NCBI GenBank assembly: GCA_002431395.1
Contig: DJEU01000042.1
Coordinates: 1 to 17,876, forward strand
DNA from: Lachnoclostridium sp. UBA5890
Lineage (GTDB): Bacteria > Bacillota > Clostridia > Lachnospirales > Lachnospiraceae
Direction: 5' to 3'
Length of the DNA stretch: 17,876 nucleotides
Shown: positions 6,562 through 13,839 of the stretch, one piece after another
Layout: every line of letters begins with the position of its first letter
Numbering within the stretch: the stretch's first letter is position 1
Position numbers and translations under genes: made by a program
Notes under the pieces: generated by a model
Told to the model about the DNA's origin: nothing
Database searches by the model: none
What the model saw: the letters and a program-made list of their open reading frames with translations, nothing else

Positions 6562-8343
6562 TTATTCTAACTTTATCCCACAGATCTGGCACCCTCTGGT
6601 TCCAATCACAAGTCTGTCGTCATATACCACCGGCGAAGCCTCGATGCAGCTGCCGCTTACATGCAGCTCGTCCTGCACTTCTCCGCTTTTTCCGTCTAAC
6701 AGATACATCATTCCGGCGCTTGTCGCGTAAATCACTCTGCCATCGCCCTTTTGATCATAGACGCAGATTGGCGAGGACCAGGCATATGCGGCTTTGTGTT
6801 CCCAGTTTATCTTTCCGGTTTTCTTATCAAGGCAGGCGAGTACACCATTGGCTAAGCCGCCTGTCCGCGATACCGTGACATAAAGGTTGTCCGACAGATT
6901 ATTTTTTCCAAGCGCGATCGTAGACTGAACACCGCCGGAAAGGTCACTTACCGAGCGGCAGTCGTATTCTGTTTTCCACAAAATCTCTCCCGTTTCTGCA
7001 TCAATTTTCCAGATCGGGATCGGAGCCGTGGAACTGCTCCGCCATCCAAGGTGAAACGACGTACTCGCATACAGATATGCTTTGCCGTCTTCGATCGACA
7101 TAACCGGCGAGCCATTGGAGTCGTCAAGGCAGTCCTGCACCCATACCAGCTGCAGGGTATTTAAGTCGAGACACATGAAATGGCCTCCATTGTCCTGTAT
7201 ATATAAATACCCTTTATAGATCACGGCACTGTCTTCCATCCCCAGCCAATATTTAGAAGTGCTGGTGCGAAGTCCCTGATAATGCCACTTCACGATCCGG
7301 TCCGGATTTATCGATAAAGTTCCCTTTGCCTCGTCATAATTTGTACCAAGATGGATCAGGTATAAAATTCCATTTTCGCCCGGGTAGATCAACGTATCCG
7401 TCTCCGCATCCACAAGCGCGGAAGAGTCAAAAAAGCTGAGAGAACCGCGCAAAGAAAACGGATCGCTGTCGCCAAAGGTATACAACACTTTTCCGTCAAT
7501 GAGGCTGATGACAAATACGCGCGATTTCCCTTTGCTGTTATTGTAGCCGGAACCCACGTACATGATCGGATAGCCACGCGGATCCAATGCCCCGGCGCCT
7601 TTAAATGTGTACCCAATGTCCAACGTATCGCGTGTCTGCCTACCTGTTTTCATATCCAGAAAATAAATGTGTCCATCGAGACAGGCATAGATCACTTCCA
7701 CTAGCGAATCGTCCTCTTTCGCCCAGGAATGCATATTCATCACCTGTTTTGTCGCACGCGGCCATTTGACCACGAGAGGCTGTCCGGTCCAGCCGCTGCC
7801 GGTCCACGTTTTCCCCTGCGAGGTAAGTTTTCCGGTCTGATATGTCCAATCCGATTTCAGTTTATTTTTCGTAAAATCTGCTGTTCCCCAAACCGGGTTA
7901 TCGCGGAAATTGTTTCCACGGAAGGTAACGATTCCTTCTGCCGCCGTATACTCTGAACCCTGCTCAAAAGAAATCTCCTGTTTGGCATGATATTTTTTGT
8001 TATTTGACAACGTCTTTCCATTTACATTGATCTGCGTCATTTTCATGTATTTGGATGGCTTTGTACTCTTTACGGAATGCGGATGAAAAGACACCGCATC
8101 GTCCGCATTTTCCTGCTGTGGTGCCGCCGTCGGCTCGCTTTTCGCATCTTCCTTTTTCGTCGAGCTGTCCTTTTGTGTGGCGTCGGTTTTCGAATCGGTT
8201 TTGTCGTCTATATTTTTCGTCACTTCTGTCGCCACTTCGTTAAATTCTTTATCGTCTTTTACCACGGATAAAGCGAAGAGCCCCACTACAAAGCAGGCCG
8301 TTAATATACTTATGAGCAGCAGACAGGTTAAAATCTTTTTCAT
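6562..8343 (-). CDS. Membrane-anchored PQQ-like beta-propeller protein
   Basis: A 593-aa exported protein. Residues 4-28 form an uncleaved or signal-anchor hydrophobic segment. A charged Lys/Asp/Thr-rich linker (about 30-90) follows, and then the globular part. From about residue 130 it has recurring four-stranded blades of the type GHIYFLDMKTGR, AYLYASTSF, GEILWKTEYD and GMMYLLDGKSGEV. These are typical of quinoprotein/PQQ-like propellers, although I see nothing proving that PQQ is bound. The likely role is an extracellular scaffold or sensor; no enzyme activity can be assigned. The ATG follows AAAGGAG. It is transcribed alone between its own promoter (8387-8415) and the hairpin at 6516-6548. 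Its GC content appears higher than that of the neighbouring operon. Confidence 0.85.
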   Translation of the reverse strand: MKKILTCLLLISILTACFVVGLFALSVVKDDKEFNEVATEVTKNIDDKTDSKTDATQKDSSTKKEDAKSEPTAAPQQENADDAVSFHPHSVKSTKPSKYMKMTQINVNGKTLSNNKKYHAKQEISFEQGSEYTAAEGIVTFRGNNFRDNPVWGTADFTKNKLKSDWTYQTGKLTSQGKTWTGSGWTGQPLVVKWPRATKQVMNMHSWAKEDDSLVEVIYACLDGHIYFLDMKTGRQTRDTLDIGYTFKGAGALDPRGYPIMYVGSGYNNSKGKSRVFVISLIDGKVLYTFGDSDPFSLRGSLSFFDSSALVDAETDTLIYPGENGILYLIHLGTNYDEAKGTLSINPDRIVKWHYQGLRTSTSKYWLGMEDSAVIYKGYLYIQDNGGHFMCLDLNTLQLVWVQDCLDDSNGSPVMSIEDGKAYLYASTSFHLGWRSSSTAPIPIWKIDAETGEILWKTEYDCRSVSDLSGGVQSTIALGKNNLSDNLYVTVSRTGGLANGVLACLDKKTGKINWEHKAAYAWSSPICVYDQKGDGRVIYATSAGMMYLLDGKSGEVQDELHVSGSCIEASPVVYDDRLVIGTRGCQICGIKLE

Positions 8344-8386
8344 TGGTTTTTACACTCCTTTTCCTATTAAGATTTCAGTTATCTTT

Positions 8387-8415
8387 ACTATACAGGATTA
8401 CCGCCGGAAATGCAA
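8387..8415 (-). promoter_or_regulatory. Promoter of the beta-propeller gene
   Basis: Minus strand TTGCAT (8410-8415), 17 bp, TATAGT (8387-8392), 44 nt upstream of the ATG. The -35 hexamer is identical to that of the divergent promoter 18 bp away. Confidence 0.75.
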
Positions 8416-8433
8416 CATTTTCCGGGAATCCCC

Positions 8434-8462
8434 TTGCATTTCCCCATTTTATCCCTTATAAT
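8434..8462 (+). promoter_or_regulatory. Promoter of the small plus-strand gene
   Basis: TTGCAT (8434-8439), 17 bp, perfect TATAAT (8457-8462), 37 nt upstream of the ATG at 8500. It is back to back with the minus-strand promoter. Confidence 0.8.
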
Positions 8463-8499
8463 GGAAATAACAATAACGCACGGAATGGGGGTACTTAGT

Positions 8500-8802
8500 A
8501 TGACAAAAATTTACAATACAAAAACTTTTTTAGAAGCAGATCAGATTATCGCTGCGCTGGAGTCACAGCACATCTCCGCAGAAAAACATGAAATCAGTGA
8601 TATGGACGTAATTACGGGAAAAATGGAAACTGCCTTTGAGATTTATGTATCCGAAGAGGATTCGGAAACTGCTGTCAAATGCATCGAGCAGATGTCGGTT
8701 TCTGACACAGACACTCCCGGCAGATCCCGTGCTGCCCGCATTTATGCAATTGCAGCACTGGGGATCATCGCCGTCGTGATCTGTTTGGCGTTGGTTCTTT
8801 AA
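8500..8802 (+). CDS. Small DUF2007-like membrane protein
   Basis: A 100-aa protein, the only clear plus-strand gene. Residues 1-65 resemble the DUF2007 'putative signal transducing protein' fold. It opens with KIYNTKTFLEADQIIAALES and then has an acidic FEIYVSEEDSETAVKCIEQM segment, a ferredoxin-like alpha/beta pattern. Residues 80-100 are one hydrophobic helix ending at the C-terminus, so it is probably a tail-anchored membrane protein with the domain in the cytoplasm. The ATG at 8500 is chosen over upstream in-frame ATGs (such as 8410) because the promoter -10 box ends at 8462. A GGGG purine run precedes it. Function is unknown in this family. Confidence 0.8.
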   Translation: MTKIYNTKTFLEADQIIAALESQHISAEKHEISDMDVITGKMETAFEIYVSEEDSETAVKCIEQMSVSDTDTPGRSRAARIYAIAALGIIAVVICLALVL

Positions 8803-8834
8803 CGTCCCATCCTATTAAATTTACTAAGGATAAC

Positions 8835-8860
8835 TGCTATTTCATAGTATTCTTTTTTTG
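8835..8860 (+). terminator. Possible weak terminator of the plus-strand gene
   Basis: TGCTAT (8835-8840) can pair with ATAGTA (8844-8849, one G-T wobble), followed by a T-rich run ending TTTTTTTG. The stem is short and AT-rich. It overlaps the end of the convergent dipeptidase gene. Confidence 0.35.
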
Positions 8861-9469
8861 CACCGGATATTTACAGGTATCTGAAAAATGCCACCATTCC
8901 CCCGAATACGGGACAAATCCCTGCTTTTTCATGATATTTTCCAGTTTTTTTGCATTCCTCCGAGCCGCCGGTGTACAATCGCTATAGTCTCTATCTGCCT
9001 TTTTCGTAAAATTATCAAAATCGGTTGGCATGATTACCTTTTTTCCATCTGTCGCACAAATAGAAACATCTACCGTATTCCCCCTGCTATGCGAAGAATA
9101 TCCGCGGTTTGGATTGGCAACATACGTAGGATCCGGGCAGATTTTCCAAAGTTTACGCTGCGCAGAAACCGGCCGGTAAGCATCCCATATAAGAAGTGTA
9201 AGATTGTCTTTCTTTAATTGCTTTTGCACCCGCTTCAGTTTCACTACGGTTCCGTATCGCAAATAGGCTTCCTTAAAGTTATATATCTTTTTTCCGGTAA
9301 AATTATTGGTAGTGGAATAACGTAAATCCACTTTAATATCCGGAATATAATCACGAACTTTAACCATCGTATCTGCCTTTGGCTTCGTACCGGCTTTTCC
9401 TTCCTGTCCCCAGGTCAGTCCCATGATAACACACAGAAGCAGGCATATAACACACTTGCCCTTTCTCAT
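8837..9469 (-). CDS. Exported VanX/DdpX-type D-Ala-D-Ala dipeptidase (peptidase M15D)
   Basis: A 210-aa zinc peptidase predicted to hydrolyse D-alanyl-D-alanine-type peptides from the wall. Seen: signal peptide (residues 1-27), DLRYSTTNNFTG, the DAYRP block with R99, SSHSRGNTVDV providing zinc ligands H127 and D134, and GEWWHF with catalytic E191 and zinc ligand H194. These are the family's complete catalytic set. The ATG at 9469 is chosen because GGGAGG lies just upstream. The longer reading from 9496 adds nine residues ahead of the signal peptide. Its RBS overlaps the end of the preceding zinc-ribbon gene, so the two are probably translated from one mRNA. No vanH/vanA ligase genes are nearby, so I infer wall recycling or remodelling, not glycopeptide resistance. 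Confidence 0.85.
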   Translation of the reverse strand: MRKGKCVICLLLCVIMGLTWGQEGKAGTKPKADTMVKVRDYIPDIKVDLRYSTTNNFTGKKIYNFKEAYLRYGTVVKLKRVQKQLKKDNLTLLIWDAYRPVSAQRKLWKICPDPTYVANPNRGYSSHSRGNTVDVSICATDGKKVIMPTDFDNFTKKADRDYSDCTPAARRNAKKLENIMKKQGFVPYSGEWWHFSDTCKYPVQKKNTMK

Positions 9470-9486
9470 AGTTTCCTCCCAATGAA

Positions 9487-10368
9487 TTAGTACCATTCGA
9501 TCTCTGAAATTACCGTATCTTTGTATTTTTTTCCTTTATATACCGATTTAATCGTCACCGTCACACCGTATGATACAATCTGTTCATCAAAATCGATCTG
9601 CTGCATTCCATAGCGGTCCTTTAACTTAAATGACTTACTGCCGCCATGCGCAAAAGCAATTTCAATCTCCTTTGGACGCGAATTTTTATAATACAATTCT
9701 TTTGACTTCTGATACCCTGCATAAATCTTCATCCCAGAAAAATAATGTATATCATCAAATATAAACTGCACATTTTCACCAATTCCCTGTCCGGAAACGC
9801 CTTCTACCCATGCACTATTCAGGCTTCCATCGCAGATTCGATCTGCAGAGTGCGTCATCCCGCGCTCTGACAATTCCGAAGAAGCTTCCACCTGGTAAAT
9901 ATCCTCCATCGATACAGGTGTTGCCTCCGTCGATGCCACTTCGTCGTCGTATTCACCTTCATCGTACTCACCTTCATCGTATTCCTCTTCTTCCTCGGCC
10001 TGCTGCTCATCCACATCCGGCTGTACGGTTGCCGTTGGCTGTGGTGTTTCGGTTGGCTGTGGTGTTGGTGTTGGCGTCGGCGATTTCGTCTCTGCCGGTT
10101 TCATCGTCTCTGCCACTTCCCACTTATCCTCTGACTCTGCACCATCTCCGGAACCGGATCCAAAGACTCCCATCGCATACATTATTCCTACCGCCACCGC
10201 AAACAATAGGACTGCCGTCCCGGCAATTCCACCAATGATCCATTTCCAATTGGACTGCTTATGTACTTTTTCTTCTTTCTGAATAACCTGCTGCGTGATC
10301 GGCGCTCCACAGTTCACGCAAAATTTCATGCCTTCTTCAATCCGGGCACCACATTTTTCACAAAACAT
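9487..10368 (-). CDS. Zinc-ribbon, single-pass membrane protein with C-terminal discoidin-like domain
   Basis: A 293-aa protein with four visible parts. The N-terminal zinc ribbon has C3, C6, C17 and C20 (CEKCG and CVNCG). A transmembrane helix spans about 43-66. A long low-complexity linker has a PTPTPTPQPT-type stretch and an acidic YDEGE tandem repeat (15-bp DNA period, near 9950-9990). The C-terminal domain (about 155-293) runs VEASSELSERGMTHSADRIC to DTVISEIEWY. That domain looks like the discoidin/NADase-type glycan-binding module common in such zinc-ribbon proteins. The ribbon would be cytoplasmic and the beta-sandwich outside. It overlaps the leader region of the dipeptidase gene, which suggests a joint envelope role. 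The ligand is unknown. Confidence 0.8.
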   Translation of the reverse strand: MFCEKCGARIEEGMKFCVNCGAPITQQVIQKEEKVHKQSNWKWIIGGIAGTAVLLFAVAVGIMYAMGVFGSGSGDGAESEDKWEVAETMKPAETKSPTPTPTPQPTETPQPTATVQPDVDEQQAEEEEEYDEGEYDEGEYDDEVASTEATPVSMEDIYQVEASSELSERGMTHSADRICDGSLNSAWVEGVSGQGIGENVQFIFDDIHYFSGMKIYAGYQKSKELYYKNSRPKEIEIAFAHGGSKSFKLKDRYGMQQIDFDEQIVSYGVTVTIKSVYKGKKYKDTVISEIEWY

Positions 10369-10394
10369 AATTTTTCCTCATTTCCTCGTTAAAT

Positions 10395-10430
10395 CTATAT
10401 AGTAGAATTGTAACATATGTAACATAATTT
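10395..10430 (-). promoter_or_regulatory. AT-rich promoter region with GTAACAT direct repeat
   Basis: In the 98-bp gap before the zinc-ribbon gene, the minus strand has a TATATA-type -10 candidate (10396-10401). Upstream are two copies of GTAACAT (10410-10416 and 10419-10425 on the plus strand, 9 bp apart). No good -35 box is obvious. Confidence 0.35.
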
Positions 10431-10466
10431 TACAATAAGAGATGTTTTTTCCGTAAAGCAGTTCAA

Positions 10467-11183
10467 TCACTCATATCCATCGGAAGCAAAATAGTAATGA
10501 TCCGTGCCTATTTTTTTCAATTTGCCTTTACGGTATGCGTATTTCTCATATGTGATACGCGTAGCCGATGACCCTCCTCTTTTTATATATTTCTTATATC
10601 TTTTCATAATATTTTGAGGACATTTTTCTGTATCATAACATGTATATTGTTTTTGATGCTTAACATAAAAAAAGCCATTTTTATCTTTAGCACTTCCAAA
10701 TCCTACAAAAAGTCTTGATAGCTGCCGAATCACTCGAAATTTATTTCCTTTCCATTCGCAAACTATGGCATCGCTTTTTGCATCATATCCCCATCTCATA
10801 GCAAGAACGGTTCCACCATGTAAATGGTATACATCCAAAAAATAGGTCCCTCCATTCGTCCGTTTAGAAACTGCTTTTCTATTATCGATCATTATTGTAA
10901 CATCAAAAAACTCTCCATTGTTAACAGGTTTTGTAATGATCTGCATCGTCTCTTTCTTTCCATCTTGATTAAAATCTTTTACAGAAACTGTTTTTACTGT
11001 TTTCGTTTCGCAGCCGCTAAAACGCAAAGTACTGACCGCCTTTTGTATCTGTTGGTAAGGGGCAAAATTTTCTCCCCGAAGCCCATATTCTTTTTGATAA
11101 TACTCTTTGGCGCTTACTTCAGAAGATATTCCCATTATGCAGCATAAACAAAACACTGCCAAAATAAATCTCTTTGTATTCAT
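10467..11183 (-). CDS. Secreted protein of unknown function with an EF-hand-like DxNxDGxxE motif
   Basis: A 238-aa protein I do not recognise. It has a signal peptide (1-25) with a plausible cleavage site SEVSA/KE. The mature part begins with a Tyr-rich segment. It has one calcium-loop-like motif, DFNQDGKKETM (near residue 69), of the kind seen in VCBS/FG-GAP-like extracellular domains, and ends in a basic beta-rich region. It has no lipobox or membrane anchor, so it is probably released. A strong AGGAGG site precedes the ATG, 18 nt after the stop of the preceding membrane protein gene. It is therefore the third gene of the envelope cassette. Confidence 0.75.
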   Translation of the reverse strand: MNTKRFILAVFCLCCIMGISSEVSAKEYYQKEYGLRGENFAPYQQIQKAVSTLRFSGCETKTVKTVSVKDFNQDGKKETMQIITKPVNNGEFFDVTIMIDNRKAVSKRTNGGTYFLDVYHLHGGTVLAMRWGYDAKSDAIVCEWKGNKFRVIRQLSRLFVGFGSAKDKNGFFYVKHQKQYTCYDTEKCPQNIMKRYKKYIKRGGSSATRITYEKYAYRKGKLKKIGTDHYYFASDGYE

Positions 11184-11201
11184 ATTGATTCCTCCTGTTT
11201 T

Positions 11202-12617
11202 TTAATAAATTTCACTATCTTCATTTCCTTCTTGGTATGCATTTTGTAAGGATTCTTCAAACCGCATTTTTTTCCACCCTTGGTTTCCGCCTGTCTTTTC
11301 CGCAAGACTTTTCTTGTATTGTTTCTCAGAAACTCTCTTTCCGTCAACCTCATACTGCTGCGCTCCACCTTTGCCAAAATAATCGGTGCCAAAGGCAGCC
11401 TCCACCTTTAACTGTCCATCCGAATAGGTAGTAAGTTCTCTTTCCACGACATTGGCTTCCTTCTCCTTGCAAACGTACAGTTTATTTTGTTTTTCCTGAT
11501 AATAAATTGTCCAGTAGCAAAAATCATCCTGTGCCGTGGTTCGCTGAACTTTACCATCCTTATATGTATAATACATTACATCATATTTTGGTCCTACTTC
11601 AACAACCATTTCCAGCGAATCGTCTGCATCCAGTTTTGCCAGTCCATACTCATAACTTGCCCATTCCTCTTCATCCAAATGCGTTCTCAGATCATCAAAA
11701 TACGTCGATTCCTCTGTATCACTTTCGTAATCATCCTTTTCCGTTTTTTCACTTTCCATCGTCATGTTTCTATCCTTGCAGAAATCTTCGATAACTTTCC
11801 CCTGGTTTATGTACTGCTGATATGCCAGGAAAGATTCCTCTTCCGCCGTCAAAGGCTGATTATCGGCAGATTCTTCCGTCGTTTTTTTCATTTGAGAGTT
11901 ATTTTCGCCCTCTGCTGTCTCATTTTTCAATTTCAGCATAGTGCCTCCCAATGAGTTAGCGTATTGGATTTTCTCCCACGCTGACTGCTTCCCTTCTCCC
12001 GAGACGAAACCTTGTTCTTTACATTCTTTTCCATCGTAAACTGCCATTTCATATCGGGATTCTGATTGTTCCTCTGCTTCATCGTCAAAATCTTGACCGC
12101 AGTAGATTTTTCCCTGATATTTTTCATAATACAAATACTCCGTATTCCCATAAAACATCTTCTGCGTATCTACTTTCTGCACGCCTTTGTCCGTATAACG
12201 GTACAGCAGCAAACGATCGTCGTAACTTCTTTTCATCTTGCAAGTTACAAGCAGTTCCGGGATATCATCTTCATCCAACTGGAGCAGGGAATATTGAAAC
12301 GTTGCTGTTTCGCTGACATAACCTGGAAAATCTTTATCCACCATAACATCCCAATCATACATATCCGGATTCAGCCCGGCATCCGCATAATCTTTCGCGA
12401 GATTTTCCTTTATATAGGCATCATACGCATCATATACGTTCCAAAGCATATCCTCCTGGTTTTGATTCTTTATAATATCTGCTGTTTTTCCTGTCTCTTT
12501 TGCATTTCCAAAAACTCCCAACGCCAGTAAAAAGGCCACGACTCCGATAGCAGCCACCACCGCACCTGCCGCGATCACCCCAAAAACAACTAATTTTTTA
12601 TTTGTCTTTTTTCCCAT
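11202..12617 (-). CDS. Membrane-anchored extracellular protein with two related repeat domains
   Basis: A 471-aa protein of unknown function. There is an N-terminal positive stretch, then a hydrophobic anchor (about 8-37), then an acidic extracellular part. Two segments look homologous. One contains LLQLDEDDIPELLVTCKMK, YDDRLLLYRYTDKGVQKV and YYEKYQGKIYC. The other contains LAKLDADDSLEMVVEVG, YDVMYYTYKDGKVQRT and YYQEKQNKLYVC. Both have the Asp-rich loop plus beta-hairpin pattern of repeat-in-ectodomain proteins in Clostridia. They are joined by a Glu/Lys/Ser-rich linker. It lies 21 nt after the lipoprotein gene with GAGGTG before its ATG, and 18 nt before the next gene, so all three are likely one mRNA. 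No catalytic motif is visible. Confidence 0.75.
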   Translation of the reverse strand: MGKKTNKKLVVFGVIAAGAVVAAIGVVAFLLALGVFGNAKETGKTADIIKNQNQEDMLWNVYDAYDAYIKENLAKDYADAGLNPDMYDWDVMVDKDFPGYVSETATFQYSLLQLDEDDIPELLVTCKMKRSYDDRLLLYRYTDKGVQKVDTQKMFYGNTEYLYYEKYQGKIYCGQDFDDEAEEQSESRYEMAVYDGKECKEQGFVSGEGKQSAWEKIQYANSLGGTMLKLKNETAEGENNSQMKKTTEESADNQPLTAEEESFLAYQQYINQGKVIEDFCKDRNMTMESEKTEKDDYESDTEESTYFDDLRTHLDEEEWASYEYGLAKLDADDSLEMVVEVGPKYDVMYYTYKDGKVQRTTAQDDFCYWTIYYQEKQNKLYVCKEKEANVVERELTTYSDGQLKVEAAFGTDYFGKGGAQQYEVDGKRVSEKQYKKSLAEKTGGNQGWKKMRFEESLQNAYQEGNEDSEIY

Positions 12618-12638
12618 ATTTTGTCACCTCTTTTTACT

Positions 12639-13547
12639 TTAGCTGCACTGGAATTTATACCAGCCGGTTTGTTTTCCTTCCTGATATCGGATTCCTCGGA
12701 TCGTTGAGTCGTCATTATATTGCAATTTAATTTCTCTCGCCTCCGTATCTCCGTCTTTCAGTGTCTTCTTTAGAAGTCTTCCCTCTTCATCATACTCCAA
12801 AACTTTTTCTTGCTGGCTTCCTTCCGAATCGGTAACATGTATTCTCTTGCTTTTTCCATCATCGGAATAATGATACTCTACTACTGTACCGGTTTCATTC
12901 GAATACTCTTCTTTTACTAATCGATTCTGTTCGTCATATTCATACGTTACTTCATCCATAATTCCACCATTTGAATCATACGATTTAAACGACTGCGGCC
13001 GGTTATCTTCTAATACGTATTCACGTTTGCTCATGTTTTCTGTACCATCAGGTCCTTCGCCGCATTTGATATGTAAATATTTTCCATCATCCTCATAAGT
13101 ACATTCCCATTTGCCTGATACATACAGTTCTTCTTCTCCTGTCTCCCCGTCCGCATAACTGTACCAGAGACACTCTTTCAAACGCCCTTTCTCATCATAA
13201 TCGATCGTCACTTTTGACCGGTCTGTCTCAAATTCCATTAGATTATTTTTGCAAATATCGATACACAGATTCTGCAAAATCCCGTCACCCTTTAAACTAT
13301 CAGAAAAAATTTTTTCCAATAAAAATGTATTATCGTATGTCTTTTTTTCTCCAAAAACGACTTTGTATTTTTCCGGTCCGAGATCGATCTCGTCCTCTTC
13401 ATCCGAAATGTATTCGTTATTTAGCTTTTCCCTGCACTCACTTTCTATTTTCTTCCAATCGCCGACATCTTTCTTTTTTAGGATACCACTACACCCTGTC
13501 ATTAAAAGGGATACCAAAATAAGTCCACATAAAATTGTTTTCTTCAT
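12639..13547 (-). CDS. YD-repeat-like surface lipoprotein
   Basis: A 302-aa lipoprotein with signal peptide and lipobox LMTG-C19. From about residue 120 it contains repeated YDExGRL-type units: IDYDEKGRLKE, YEYDEQNRLVKEEY and LEYDEEGRLLKKTL. These resemble RHS/YD repeats that build beta-rich shells. There are too few here for a full RHS cage, and no toxin tip is visible. The start at 13547 is preferred over 13553, because GGAGG touches the first ATG but sits 6 nt before the second. It is the first gene of the envelope cassette, behind the repeat-containing promoter at 13578-13646. Function is unknown; adhesion or an extracellular binding role is an inference only. Confidence 0.8.
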   Translation of the reverse strand: MKKTILCGLILVSLLMTGCSGILKKKDVGDWKKIESECREKLNNEYISDEEDEIDLGPEKYKVVFGEKKTYDNTFLLEKIFSDSLKGDGILQNLCIDICKNNLMEFETDRSKVTIDYDEKGRLKECLWYSYADGETGEEELYVSGKWECTYEDDGKYLHIKCGEGPDGTENMSKREYVLEDNRPQSFKSYDSNGGIMDEVTYEYDEQNRLVKEEYSNETGTVVEYHYSDDGKSKRIHVTDSEGSQQEKVLEYDEEGRLLKKTLKDGDTEAREIKLQYNDDSTIRGIRYQEGKQTGWYKFQCS

Positions 13548-13577
13548 ACTCATCCTCCTGTTTTCTATGATAAACCA

Positions 13578-13646
13578 AGTATAACATATATTTACAGCAA
13601 ATGGAAGGGTATGACACTTTTAGTAGCTAGTTCGACATTTTTAACA
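13578..13646 (-). promoter_or_regulatory. Promoter with two 21-bp-spaced direct repeats (copy B)
   Basis: The -10 is TATACT (13578-13583), with a poor -35 (TTCCAT, 17 bp away). Upstream lie two direct repeats that on the plus strand read GACACTTTTAGTA (from 13613) and GACATTTTTAACA (from 13634), exactly 21 bp apart. Two same-face half-sites ahead of a weak -35 suggest an activator-dependent promoter. It shares spacing and many bases with the promoter at 16047-16115. Confidence 0.65.
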
Positions 13647-13654
13647 AAGTAATA

Positions 13655-13684
13655 CCCTATGAAAGTCCGAAAACTCCCATAGGG
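13655..13684 (-). terminator. Hairpin between the decayed tail and promoter B
   Basis: CCCTATG (13655-13661) pairs perfectly with CATAGGG (13678-13684). A short inner AGT/ACT stem is possible. On the minus strand it is followed by TATTACTTTGTT, a weak U-tract. It separates the 726-aa surface protein gene from the next promoter, so it is plausibly its terminator. Confidence 0.5.
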
Positions 13685-13839
13685 CATTTTCCGGTTGTCT
13701 CATCGTATTTGTGTCCCAATGCAGGTATCTTAACTTCCTGCTCTTTATCGCAGTTTTTGCATGTGCGATATTTCCAACCGTCCTCTTCAGGGATTACCGC
13801 TGCTTTTGCCTGAATCTTTGCTTCGCCGGCTTTATTTCT
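13657..13839 (-). pseudogene. Decayed C-terminal fragment of a CxxC/GHKY-type surface protein
   Basis: This stretch is open on the minus strand with no start codon, in a different frame from the gene that ends at 13832. It reads like the end of a Clostridial surface-protein repeat: DGWKYRTCKNCDKEQEVKIP followed by ALGHKYDETTGKC, then a stop at 13657-13659. The RTCxxC...IPALGHKY pattern is characteristic of such modules, so it is a remnant and not chance. It begins at the stop of the 726-aa gene, as if an ancestral longer tail was cut or frameshifted, or as if a paralogous gene was deleted. Confidence 0.6.

Noticed and set aside
6562..8343. PQQ-dependent alcohol dehydrogenase
   Set aside because: Only the propeller blades match. 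I see no PQQ-ligating or catalytic motifs, and no cytochrome or PQQ synthesis genes.
8837..9469. Vancomycin resistance gene (vanX)
   Set aside because: The catalytic residues fit, but there is a signal peptide and no vanH, vanA/B ligase or vanRS neighbours; wall recycling is more likely.
10410..10425. A third copy of the 21-bp direct-repeat promoter ahead of the zinc-ribbon gene
   Set aside because: The GTAACAT repeat there has a 9-bp period and different spacing to the -10, so it is not the same architecture.
12639..13547. RHS toxin
   Set aside because: Only a few YD-like units, a lipoprotein anchor, no conserved RHS core end, and no toxin or immunity gene.
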